DNA of 64,000 nt from an uncultured Bacteroides sp. (GTDB lineage: Bacteria > Bacteroidota > Bacteroidia > Bacteroidales > Bacteroidaceae). The position numbers and the translations under genes were made by a program. This document shows, in pieces, positions 49,132-57,403 of the stretch. Positions within the stretch are counted from its first letter, which is position 1, and each line of letters begins with the position of its first letter. The stretch covers positions 4,282,365-4,346,364 of the forward strand of contig NZ_OY762899.1 in NCBI RefSeq assembly GCF_963666545.1, written 5' to 3'. The notes under the pieces were generated by a model, which saw only the letters and a program-made list of their open reading frames with translations, was not told the origin of the DNA and did not search any database.

Positions 49132-50112
49132 ATGAAAAAGATTTTTATGTTCGCAGCTATCGCTTCTATGATGCTAGCGAGCTGTTCAAACGAAGATGAA
49201 ACAACTACAACACCGGCGGGAAAGAGTGAGCTTGGTGTTTCTGCAGTCATCACAGGGGCAGTGGTTACTCGTGGATTAACAGATGCTTTCGCAGCTGAAA
49301 ACACAATTGGTGTTTTCATCGATAATCAAACAGGAATTGAAACTGATTATACACCTGCAACAGCTACGTATACTTATGGTGCTACTAATTGGGCAGCTCC
49401 TGCTTTAGGTAAAATTTATCTGACTAATCAGATAGCTACCGTATATGCTTTCTATCCTAGAGGAATTGAGGGAGATGTTGATTTTACGGCTAAAACACTT
49501 AAAGTGAATGTTGACTCTGTACAGAACTTTAGTGCTACTTCTCAAAAAGATTATATGTATGCTACTGCCAGATCTGGAGCAGAAGGATCGTATACATATC
49601 CTTTAGCGGTAGCTAGTAATGCTGTCGGTAATTATGATGTAAGTTTGTTCTTTCATCATGTGTTGAGTAAACTGTCTTTTATCGTCAATAAAGATGCTAC
49701 TTATACAGGAGCAGGATTATTGACTTCAGTAAGGTTGACAAAAGATGCAGGATTTCTTGCGGGATCTGATCTTGGAACTGTTAGTTTGGGCGATGGTGTC
49801 ATATCAGGATTACATGCAACGTATGGCATTGTCTTTACCGGATCAACGACGATAAATGCGGCGGCTGGTACTACTGTTCTTGTTGAGGGATTGGTTGCTC
49901 CTATCATTGCAACTACGGGCATAAGCCTTACATTAACTATTGACGGTAAAAATATGATTGTAACTCTTCCTGCTGCTGCTCCAGCTGCTGCATGGTTGCA
50001 AGGGAAGAATTATACCTATACTATTAATGTAAAAGGTACTGAATTGAGTGTTGTTTCTGTTGCAATAACGGCTTGGGATGATTTAGCCGGAGGATCAACA
50101 GACGCAAACTAA
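49132..50112 (+). CDS. Fimbrillin-family (Mfa-like) lipoprotein
   Basis: 326 residues. Lipoprotein signal MKKIFMFAAIASMMLASCSNED. The Mfa-like pattern follows: VTRGLTDAFAAENTIGVFID, YAFYPRG, DYMYATA, and FFHHVLSKLSFIVNKD in the middle, with a last strand NYTYTINVKGTELSVVSVAITAWDD. Members are surface fimbrial shaft or tip proteins, processed by a gingipain-like protease, or secreted surface proteins. It stands alone, without FimB/C/D-like partners in view. It is Ala/Thr-rich compared with its neighbours. Confidence 0.85.
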   Translation: MKKIFMFAAIASMMLASCSNEDETTTTPAGKSELGVSAVITGAVVTRGLTDAFAAENTIGVFIDNQTGIETDYTPATATYTYGATNWAAPALGKIYLTNQIATVYAFYPRGIEGDVDFTAKTLKVNVDSVQNFSATSQKDYMYATARSGAEGSYTYPLAVASNAVGNYDVSLFFHHVLSKLSFIVNKDATYTGAGLLTSVRLTKDAGFLAGSDLGTVSLGDGVISGLHATYGIVFTGSTTINAAAGTTVLVEGLVAPIIATTGISLTLTIDGKNMIVTLPAAAPAAAWLQGKNYTYTINVKGTELSVVSVAITAWDDLAGGSTDAN

Positions 50113-50180
50113 TTAAAATTGACTTTATTTCAAATAAAGATCATAATGAGAAAACTTTAGAATTTATCTTCTTATAGTTC

Positions 50181-50224
50181 AAACGCCTCAACCCTGCAAA
50201 AGCAGTAGTTGAGGCGTTTTTTAA
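50181..50224 (+). terminator. Terminator after the fimbrillin gene
   Basis: Stem AAACGCCTCAAC (50181-50192) against GTTGAGGCGTTT (50208-50219), loop 15 nt, then TTTTT. Confidence 0.85.
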
Positions 50225-50305
50225 ATTGGCTTTTTTATGGAACGATGATATGGGATATTTCTCAAATCAGTTGTTTTTACCTTCAGTAAGTTTGAATAAT
50301 ACATA

Positions 50306-50334
50306 AAGGGATGGGTACAACTCATCCCTTTTTT
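50306..50334 (+). terminator. Second terminator-like hairpin, 27 bp before the GH106 start
   Basis: Stem AAGGGATG (50306-50313) against CATCCCTT (50323-50330), then TTTT. It comes after the fimbrillin terminator and just before the GH106 ATG, so it may act as an attenuator in the GH106 leader. Confidence 0.5.
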
Positions 50335-50360
50335 CGTCCTTTTATGAAAGGTGAACAGTC

Positions 50361-53300
50361 ATGAATAACACTAAATCCCGTATACTACTGCTAGTTATCT
50401 GTTTGAGTGTCTTTGGCAATCTGATGTCACAAGAGGCTCTTCGTGCGTGTTTTCGTAATCCATCAGAGGAAGCGAAGCCGTGGACATTCTGGTACTGGAT
50501 GTACGGAGCTGTTTCTAAGGAAGGTATTAAGGCTGACCTAGAGGCAATGAAAGAGGTGGGTTTAGGAGGCGCTTATCTGATGCCAATCCGTGAACCATCT
50601 CGATGGCCTAACTATGAAGGTGCGGTGAAACAACTTACTCCGCAATGGTGGGAGATGGTGCGCTACAGCATGCAGGAGGCTGATCGTTTGGGGCTGAAGC
50701 TCGGAATGCATATTTGTGATGGCTTTGCATTGGCAGGTGGTCCGTGGATCACTCCGAAAGAATCGATGCAAAAAGTGGTGTGGAGTGATACGATTGTCTC
50801 CGGAGGAATGATTAAGAAACTGGTATTGGCCCGCCCCGAAGCTTATGAAGGTTATTATGAAGATATCGCTCTGTTGGCTTTACCCGTTTCAGAAGAGGGT
50901 GACCAGGCTTTATTAAAAAGAGGGATGCAAAAGCATTCGGTAAATCTTTCGATACAAGGGACTTCTAAGTCTCCGCTTTATAAAATCACTTGCGGCAATA
51001 CGGATACCGGAAAAGCCATTGATCCATCCAAAGGGATAACGATAGCAGAGGATGGAGTGATTCGCTCTTCTCTTCCTTGCTGGATACAATACGAATATGC
51101 TCAGCCTTTTACTTGTCGCAACATCGAAATTGTGCTGAATGGTAATAATTATCAGGCTCACCGATTGACGGTGATGGCAAGTGATGATGGGGTGAACTTT
51201 CGTGAGGTGAAGCAACTTGTTCCTGCCCGCCAGGGTTGGCAAAATACGGATGAAAACTCAACGCATTCTATTCCTGCTACCACAGCACGCTATTTCCGCT
51301 TTTACTGGACTCCGGTTGGTAGCGAACCGGGCAGCGAGGATATGGATGCTGCAAAATGGAAACCAAACTTAAAGATCAAACAACTTATCTTACATAGCGA
51401 ACCTCGTTTGAACCAATGGGAAGGGAAAGCGGGACTGGTATGGCGTGTGGCACCCCGAACATCGGCTTCGGAAATAGGGGCGCAAGACTGCATTCGCAAA
51501 GAGCAAATCATTAATCTGACTGCTTTCATGAAGGATGGAGTACTTACTGCTAAACTTCCTGTTGGCAGATGGAAACTTCTTCGTATGGGGCACACCTCTA
51601 CGGGGCACACCAATGCAACAGGCGGTACCGGAATGGGATTAGAGTGCGATAAGTTTAGTGAAGCAGCGGTTAAGAAGCAGTTAGATAACTGGTTTGGTGC
51701 AGCTTTTACTCAAACAGATTCCGTGTTGGCACGCAAGGTGCTGAAATATATGCACGTGGATAGTTGGGAGTGTGGAAGTCAGAATTGGAGTGATAACTTC
51801 CCTGCCGAGTTCCTGAAACGTCGGGGTTACGACCTTATGCCTTATCTGCCTTTGTTGGCGGGTATTCCGATGGATAATGTGGCAAAGTCGGAAGAGGTGC
51901 TTCATGATGTGCGTACAACGATTGCCGAATTAGTTGTGGATGTATTCTACAAAACGCTGGCTACGTGTGCGAAACCATACGATTGCGAATCTTCTGCCGA
52001 ATGTGTGGCACCAACCATGGTTAGCGATGGATTGCTTCACTATAAAATGGTTGATCGTCCGATGGGTGAGTTTTGGCTTAACAGCCCCACCCATGATAAA
52101 CCGAATGACATGCTTGATGCCATAAGCGGTGGACACATCTACGGCAAGAATATTATACAGGCAGAAGGGTTTACGGAACTTCGCGGTACGTGGAATGAAA
52201 CTCCTGCCATGCTGAAAACGTTGCTCGACCGCAATTATGCGTTGGGCATCAACAAGCTTTTCTTTCATGTAAATGTGCACAACCCATATACAGATCGCAA
52301 ACCCGGTATGACACTAGACGGTATCGGTCTTTTCTTTCAACGAGATCAAACATGGTGGAAAGATGGAGCGAAAGCTTTGGTTGACTACGCTTCCCGCTGT
52401 CAGGCTTTGTTGCAATACGGGCATCCGGTGACAGATATTGCCGTATTTACAGGAGAAGAAATACCCAGTAGAGCAGTGTTGCCTGAACGTTTGGTTCCCT
52501 CACTCCCCGGCATCTTTGGTGCAGAACGGGTAAAGAGCGAACAAGTGCGTTTGGCTAATGTCGGTCAGCCCCTACGTGAACAACCTGTGGGAGTAAGTCA
52601 TTCAGCTAATATGGCCGATCCCGATAAATGGGTAAATCCTTTGCGTGGATATGCGTACGATTCCTTTAATAGAGATGCATTGCTTCGTTTGGCCAAGGCG
52701 GAAAACGGACGGATGATACTTCCGGGTGGGGCATCATACAAGGCATTGGTGCTTCCGTTACCTCACCCGATGAGTCCAGATAGTATTCCTTTCTCTGCCG
52801 AAGTACAAGCGAAGTTGGATGAATTACGAAAAGCAGGTGTTTTGATTCCTCAGCTTCCCTATAAAGATGATGACTTCTCTGCTTATGGATTGCAGCGTGA
52901 TGCAATTGTTCCCGAAGAGGTGGCATGGACACATCGTTGCGGAGAGGAAGCAGATATCTATTTTATTTCTAATCAACAAGATAAGGAACGTACTTTCACT
53001 GTCAGTTTGCGTATTGCAGGCAAGAAGCCTGAACTCTGGCATCCGGTGACAGGTGAGATTGATAAAGAAATTGCTTGGAAAGAAGTTGATGGTCACACGG
53101 AGGTATTGTTGACATTGGCTGCGGGAGAATCAACATTTGTTGTTTTTCATCGCCACACAGTTGCTTCTGAAACTGATTTGGCAAAAAACTCTGTAACTGC
53201 ATCGATCGATAAGGATGAGAAGAAAAACGTCTCCGAACCAATTGCGTTAGGTAATAGAGCGTGGACCGTTAGCTTTCCACTTATCAATAAGGTACTCATT

Positions 53301-53705
53301 AAAGATACACTTTTCGATTGGAGCCTGTCGGAAGATAAACATGTGAAATATTACTCGGGAACGGTGACTTATAAGACGTCTTTTAAGTGGAGTAAAAAGC
53401 CCAAAGGACGAATCTTGTTATCGGTAGGTAAGGTAGCGGATGTGGCGACTGTTCGAATCAATGGAATCAGTTGCGGCATTGTGTGGACTGCTCCTTACGA
53501 GGTGGATGTGACAGATGCTTTGAAGAAAGGTGTAAACATCTTGCAGATAGAAGTGACCAATACTTGGGCGAATGCGATTAAAGGCGCCGATAGCGGAAAA
53601 GCTCCTTTTAAGGGGATATGGACAAATGCGAAATACAGAATGAAAGAGGATGTACTGATTCCGGCCGGACTATTCGGCCCTGTGCAACTTCTTCAACAGA
53701 AATAA
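50361..53705 (+). CDS. GH106 family alpha-L-rhamnosidase
   Basis: 1114 residues with signal peptide (ends FGNLMSQ). The GH106 start KPWTFWYWMYGAVSKEGIKADLEAMKEVGLGGAYLMP is clear, followed by LGLKLGMHICDGFALAGGPWI, VDSWECGSQNWSDNF with a likely catalytic Glu region, SECVAPTMVSDGLLHYKMVDRPMGEFW, and a C-terminal sandwich (IRINGISCGIVWTAPYEVDVTDALKKG). Inverting enzymes that need calcium. The B. thetaiotaomicron enzyme of this family (BT0986, from memory) removes L-rhamnose from RG-II. It opens a run of four tightly spaced genes (spacing 8, 15 and 12 bp). Confidence 0.92.
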   Translation: MNNTKSRILLLVICLSVFGNLMSQEALRACFRNPSEEAKPWTFWYWMYGAVSKEGIKADLEAMKEVGLGGAYLMPIREPSRWPNYEGAVKQLTPQWWEMVRYSMQEADRLGLKLGMHICDGFALAGGPWITPKESMQKVVWSDTIVSGGMIKKLVLARPEAYEGYYEDIALLALPVSEEGDQALLKRGMQKHSVNLSIQGTSKSPLYKITCGNTDTGKAIDPSKGITIAEDGVIRSSLPCWIQYEYAQPFTCRNIEIVLNGNNYQAHRLTVMASDDGVNFREVKQLVPARQGWQNTDENSTHSIPATTARYFRFYWTPVGSEPGSEDMDAAKWKPNLKIKQLILHSEPRLNQWEGKAGLVWRVAPRTSASEIGAQDCIRKEQIINLTAFMKDGVLTAKLPVGRWKLLRMGHTSTGHTNATGGTGMGLECDKFSEAAVKKQLDNWFGAAFTQTDSVLARKVLKYMHVDSWECGSQNWSDNFPAEFLKRRGYDLMPYLPLLAGIPMDNVAKSEEVLHDVRTTIAELVVDVFYKTLATCAKPYDCESSAECVAPTMVSDGLLHYKMVDRPMGEFWLNSPTHDKPNDMLDAISGGHIYGKNIIQAEGFTELRGTWNETPAMLKTLLDRNYALGINKLFFHVNVHNPYTDRKPGMTLDGIGLFFQRDQTWWKDGAKALVDYASRCQALLQYGHPVTDIAVFTGEEIPSRAVLPERLVPSLPGIFGAERVKSEQVRLANVGQPLREQPVGVSHSANMADPDKWVNPLRGYAYDSFNRDALLRLAKAENGRMILPGGASYKALVLPLPHPMSPDSIPFSAEVQAKLDELRKAGVLIPQLPYKDDDFSAYGLQRDAIVPEEVAWTHRCGEEADIYFISNQQDKERTFTVSLRIAGKKPELWHPVTGEIDKEIAWKEVDGHTEVLLTLAAGESTFVVFHRHTVASETDLAKNSVTASIDKDEKKNVSEPIALGNRAWTVSFPLINKVLIKDTLFDWSLSEDKHVKYYSGTVTYKTSFKWSKKPKGRILLSVGKVADVATVRINGISCGIVWTAPYEVDVTDALKKGVNILQIEVTNTWANAIKGADSGKAPFKGIWTNAKYRMKEDVLIPAGLFGPVQLLQQK

Positions 53706-53713
53706 AGATAAAC

Positions 53714-55150
53714 ATGAATAGAAAAAACATTCAAAGAGGGACGTTGATTTTGTCTTTCTTTTTACTAGCAATGCTTAGTGTACGGGCAGAAGTGAAACTA
53801 CCCTCTATTTTTTCGGATGGTATGGTGATGCAACAGCAGTCGAATGCTAATCTTTGGGGAACGGCAACAGCCGGCAAACAAGTAGTTATCATCACAGGAT
53901 GGAATGCCAAGCAGTATCGCACGAAAGCGGATGCTGCAGGTCATTGGGCTGTTTCTGTGGCAACTCCCAAAGCAGGTGGTCCATACACCGTTTCTTTTAA
54001 TGATGGCAAAGTAACAACGTTGAAGGATGTACTTATCGGTGAGGTGTGGCTGTGCTCGGGACAAAGTAACATGGAAATGCCGATGAGTGGATTTAAGAAT
54101 CAGCCGGTAGAAGGTGCGAACATGGACATCTTGAAGAGTCGGAATCCGAAGATTCGTTTGTTTACCGTTAAGCGTAATTCGACTATTGCTCCTGTAAATG
54201 ATGTTATAGGCAATTGGCAGGAAGCTGCTCCGAAATCTGTATATGACTTTAGTGCAACGGCGTATTATTTTGGTCGATTGGTACAACAGATAATGGATGT
54301 TCCTGTTGGTTTGATTGTTGCTGCTTGGGGCGGCTCGGCTGCCGAAGCATGGATGACGGAAGATATGCTGAAAGCCTTTCCGGATGCAAAAATTCCTCGT
54401 ACAATTGAAGACGTAAAATCCAAGAATAGAACTCCGACCGTGCTGTATAACGGTATGCTTCATCCATTGATTGGTTTGACGATGAAGGGCGTTATTTGGT
54501 ATCAGGGAGAAGATAACTGCAACCGTGCGCATACGTATGCTGATATGTTTGCCACACTAATAAACGGGTGGCGTGCGGCATGGAAGCAAGGAGATTTTCC
54601 TTTTTACTATTGCCAGATAGCTCCTTATGATTATGGAATTATCACTGAAAAAGGGAAAGAAATCATTAATTCTGCCTATCTTCGTGAGGCTCAGGCTCAG
54701 GTTGAACATCGTGTAGCCAATACCGGAATGGCTGTTTTACTTGATGCAGGAATGGAAAAAGGCATTCACCCTGTAAAGAAGCAGGTGGCTGGAGAGCGTT
54801 TGGCTCTATTGGCGTTGAGTAAAACGTATGGTGTTGAAGGAGTCAGTGGTGATAGCCCTTACTTTGATTCATTTGAGATAAAAAACGATACGGTGATGGT
54901 GCATTTCGCCAATGCTCCGATGTGGATCACCGGAAAGAGTTGTTTCGAATCCAAGCTGTTCACCGTAGCAGGAGCCGATAAAGTGTTTCATCCTGCTAAA
55001 GCATGGATTGTACGCAGCAAAATGTACGTGAAAAGTGAAGAAGTGCTTCATCCGGTGGCTGTGCGCTATGCTTTTGATAACTATGTGGATGGCGATTTGT
55101 TTGGTGGTAATGGTTTGCCGGTATCCTCCTTTCGTACGGATAACTGGTAG
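53714..55150 (+). CDS. SGNH/sialate O-acetylesterase-like carbohydrate esterase
   Basis: 478 residues from ATG 53714, where a signal peptide begins (ends LSVRAE); the longer frame from 53618 lies inside GH106 and lacks a signal. Blocks of the sialate-O-acetylesterase family are seen: FSDGMVMQQ, catalytic Ser118 in CSGQSNMEMP, the GGSAAEAWM and IWYQGEDN blocks, and a late GIHPVKK with the catalytic His. Such esterases remove acetyl groups. RG-II has O-acetyl groups on aceric acid and methyl-fucose, so deacetylation of RG-II is the likely role. It starts 8 bp after GH106. Confidence 0.85.
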   Translation: MNRKNIQRGTLILSFFLLAMLSVRAEVKLPSIFSDGMVMQQQSNANLWGTATAGKQVVIITGWNAKQYRTKADAAGHWAVSVATPKAGGPYTVSFNDGKVTTLKDVLIGEVWLCSGQSNMEMPMSGFKNQPVEGANMDILKSRNPKIRLFTVKRNSTIAPVNDVIGNWQEAAPKSVYDFSATAYYFGRLVQQIMDVPVGLIVAAWGGSAAEAWMTEDMLKAFPDAKIPRTIEDVKSKNRTPTVLYNGMLHPLIGLTMKGVIWYQGEDNCNRAHTYADMFATLINGWRAAWKQGDFPFYYCQIAPYDYGIITEKGKEIINSAYLREAQAQVEHRVANTGMAVLLDAGMEKGIHPVKKQVAGERLALLALSKTYGVEGVSGDSPYFDSFEIKNDTVMVHFANAPMWITGKSCFESKLFTVAGADKVFHPAKAWIVRSKMYVKSEEVLHPVAVRYAFDNYVDGDLFGGNGLPVSSFRTDNW

Positions 55151-55165
55151 ATATAAAAGATATTT

Positions 55166-57391
55166 ATGAGGAAACTCTTTTCTATAATAGTTGTGTTAAT
55201 GATTGGCGTGCCGTCTCTTTGGAGTCAGCATGCCAATGTTGTTTGGAACAGTCCGAGTCGTAATTCTTCGGAATCAATGCCCTGTGGTGGTGGAGATATC
55301 GGATTGAACGTTTGGGTAGAGAAAGGGGATTTACTTTTTTACATTAGTCGCAGTGGCACGTTCGACGAACATAACTGTCTCCTCAAACAGGGAAGAGTAA
55401 GGCTTCGCTTGTCTCCGAATCCATTCTTGAATGCGTCTGATTTCCAACAGGAGCTGAAACTGAACGAGGGTTATGTCGAAGTATCAGCTGGTGGAACGAC
55501 CATACAACTATGGGTGGATGTTTTTCATCCGTTGATACATGTAGAATTACAAAGTCGGCAAGCGGTTTCGGCAGAAGTCTTTTACGAAAACTGGCGATAC
55601 AAAGACCGTCCCATTCGCAAAGGGGAAGGACAGCAAAATTCTTATAAATGGGTGATGGCAGAGGGACTTGCTACGACAAAAGATTCTGTTGTGGCAAGCA
55701 AGAATGAAGTAATGTTCTACCATCATAACCCTTCCAATACAGTCTTTGACGTAGTAGTGGCTCAGCAGGGAATGGATGCTGTGAAGGATAAGATGATGAA
55801 CCCAATAAAGCATCTTACTTTTGGCGGCAAACTTTGGGGAAGCAACTTATCGTTTCTTGGGGCGAAGGGGGATGTGTATGCCGGTACTGATTATCGGGCA
55901 TGGCACTTTCGTTCTGTTAAGCCGACCCGCAAGCAGCAGATCCACATTGCTTTATATACGCAGCAAACTGCTGATATTGAGACTTGGAAGCAGGGGCTGA
56001 CGCAGGTTATTACAGGAGATTTCCAAAATGATAAGAAGAATTCCCGTGAATGGTGGAATGCTTTTTGGCAACGTAGTTTTATTGTTGCGAAGGGCGAAGC
56101 GGAACAGATTACCCGCAACTACACTTTGTTTCGCTACATGTTGGGTTGCAATGCGTGTGGCAGTGCACCTACGAAGTTTAATGGTGGTCTCTTCACGTTC
56201 GATCCTCTCCATGTAGATGAAAAGCTAAACTTTACGCCCGACTTTCGTAAGTGGGGTGGTGGAACGATGACGGCTCAAAATCAGCGATTGGTCTACTGGC
56301 CCATGTTGAAAAGTGGAGATGCGGATTTGATGATTTCTCAGTTTAAATTCTATCTGGCTATGCTAGGCAATGCGGAGCTTCGTAGCAAAGTGTATTGGAA
56401 TCATCCTGGAGCTTGCTTTGCCGAACAGATAGAGAACTTCGGGCTACCCAATCCTGCTGAATATGGATTTAAGCGGCCGGACTATTTTGATAAGGGAGTA
56501 GAATATAATGCTTGGCTGGAATATGAATGGGATACGGTGTTGGAGTTTTGCCAAATGATATTGGAAACCAAAGATTATGCAGGGGCAGACATCTCTTCAT
56601 ATCTGCCGCTGATAGATAGTGCATTGACTTTTTTTGATGAACATTACCGCTATCTGGTTCGACAACGAGGACGCAAAGAACTGGATGCCAATGGTCATTT
56701 GATTTTGTTTCCCGGTTCGGCATGCGAGACGTACAAGATGACTAATAATGCTTCTAGCACTATTGCCGCTTTGCGTACGGTACTCGAAGCGTATGGTCGT
56801 AAACCGGAAATGCTGGCTAAGATTCCTCCTATTTCTCTGCGTACGCTCGGTGGAAAAGAGATGATTTCTCCTGCTAAAACGTGGGAACGAATCAATAATG
56901 TGGAGACTCCTCAGCTATATCCTGTCTTTCCGTGGAGAATATATGGTGTGGACAAAGATAACTTAGAGATAGCTCGCAATACTTATTTATATGATGCCGA
57001 TGCATTGAAGTTTCGCAGTCATGTGGGCTGGAAACAAGATAACATCTGGGCAGCTTGTTTGGGACTGACGGATGAGGCTAAACGTTTGACTCTTTTGAAG
57101 TTGGCTGACGGGCCGTATCGTTTTCCTGCTTTCTGGGGACCGGGCTTTGATTGGTCACCCGATCACAACTGGGGAGGTAGTGGCATGATTGGTTTGCAAG
57201 AGATGCTGTTGCAGACCAATGGAGACAAAATATTGCTGTTTCCTGCATGGCCACGAGAATGGGACGTGCACTTTAAACTACATGCGCCTATGCAAACTAC
57301 CGTGGAAGCAGAGTTGAAGGCAGGTAAACTAATCAACCTGAAAGTGACGCCGGAAAGTCGTCGGAAAGATATTGAATTATGGATAAAATAA
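55166..57391 (+). CDS. DUF5703-type / GH95-like (alpha/alpha)6 enzyme
   Basis: 741 residues with signal peptide (ends PSLWSQH). N-terminal beta-domain with VWNSPSRNSSESMPCGGGDIGLNVWVE, the DUF5703 start, then an (alpha/alpha)6 region with MLGCNACGSAPTKFNGGLFTFD, CFAEQIENFGLPNPAEYG, YNAWLEYEWDTVLEF and WAACLGLTDEAKR, as in GH95-like enzymes. The chemistry has not been settled as far as I know. Its place between the esterase (15 bp) and a GH2 (12 bp) in an RG-II operon says it is a glycosidase for one of the side chains. Confidence 0.75.
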   Translation: MRKLFSIIVVLMIGVPSLWSQHANVVWNSPSRNSSESMPCGGGDIGLNVWVEKGDLLFYISRSGTFDEHNCLLKQGRVRLRLSPNPFLNASDFQQELKLNEGYVEVSAGGTTIQLWVDVFHPLIHVELQSRQAVSAEVFYENWRYKDRPIRKGEGQQNSYKWVMAEGLATTKDSVVASKNEVMFYHHNPSNTVFDVVVAQQGMDAVKDKMMNPIKHLTFGGKLWGSNLSFLGAKGDVYAGTDYRAWHFRSVKPTRKQQIHIALYTQQTADIETWKQGLTQVITGDFQNDKKNSREWWNAFWQRSFIVAKGEAEQITRNYTLFRYMLGCNACGSAPTKFNGGLFTFDPLHVDEKLNFTPDFRKWGGGTMTAQNQRLVYWPMLKSGDADLMISQFKFYLAMLGNAELRSKVYWNHPGACFAEQIENFGLPNPAEYGFKRPDYFDKGVEYNAWLEYEWDTVLEFCQMILETKDYAGADISSYLPLIDSALTFFDEHYRYLVRQRGRKELDANGHLILFPGSACETYKMTNNASSTIAALRTVLEAYGRKPEMLAKIPPISLRTLGGKEMISPAKTWERINNVETPQLYPVFPWRIYGVDKDNLEIARNTYLYDADALKFRSHVGWKQDNIWAACLGLTDEAKRLTLLKLADGPYRFPAFWGPGFDWSPDHNWGGSGMIGLQEMLLQTNGDKILLFPAWPREWDVHFKLHAPMQTTVEAELKAGKLINLKVTPESRRKDIELWIK

Positions 57392-57403
57392 ACCTTATAT
57401 ATT

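Noticed and set aside
53618-53713. Longer N-terminus of the esterase
   Set aside because: It overlaps GH106 in another frame and lacks a signal peptide, while ATG 53714 begins one.
53798-54532. 244-codon open frame on the minus strand
   Set aside because: Antisense to the SGNH esterase, with no recognisable motif and no promoter.
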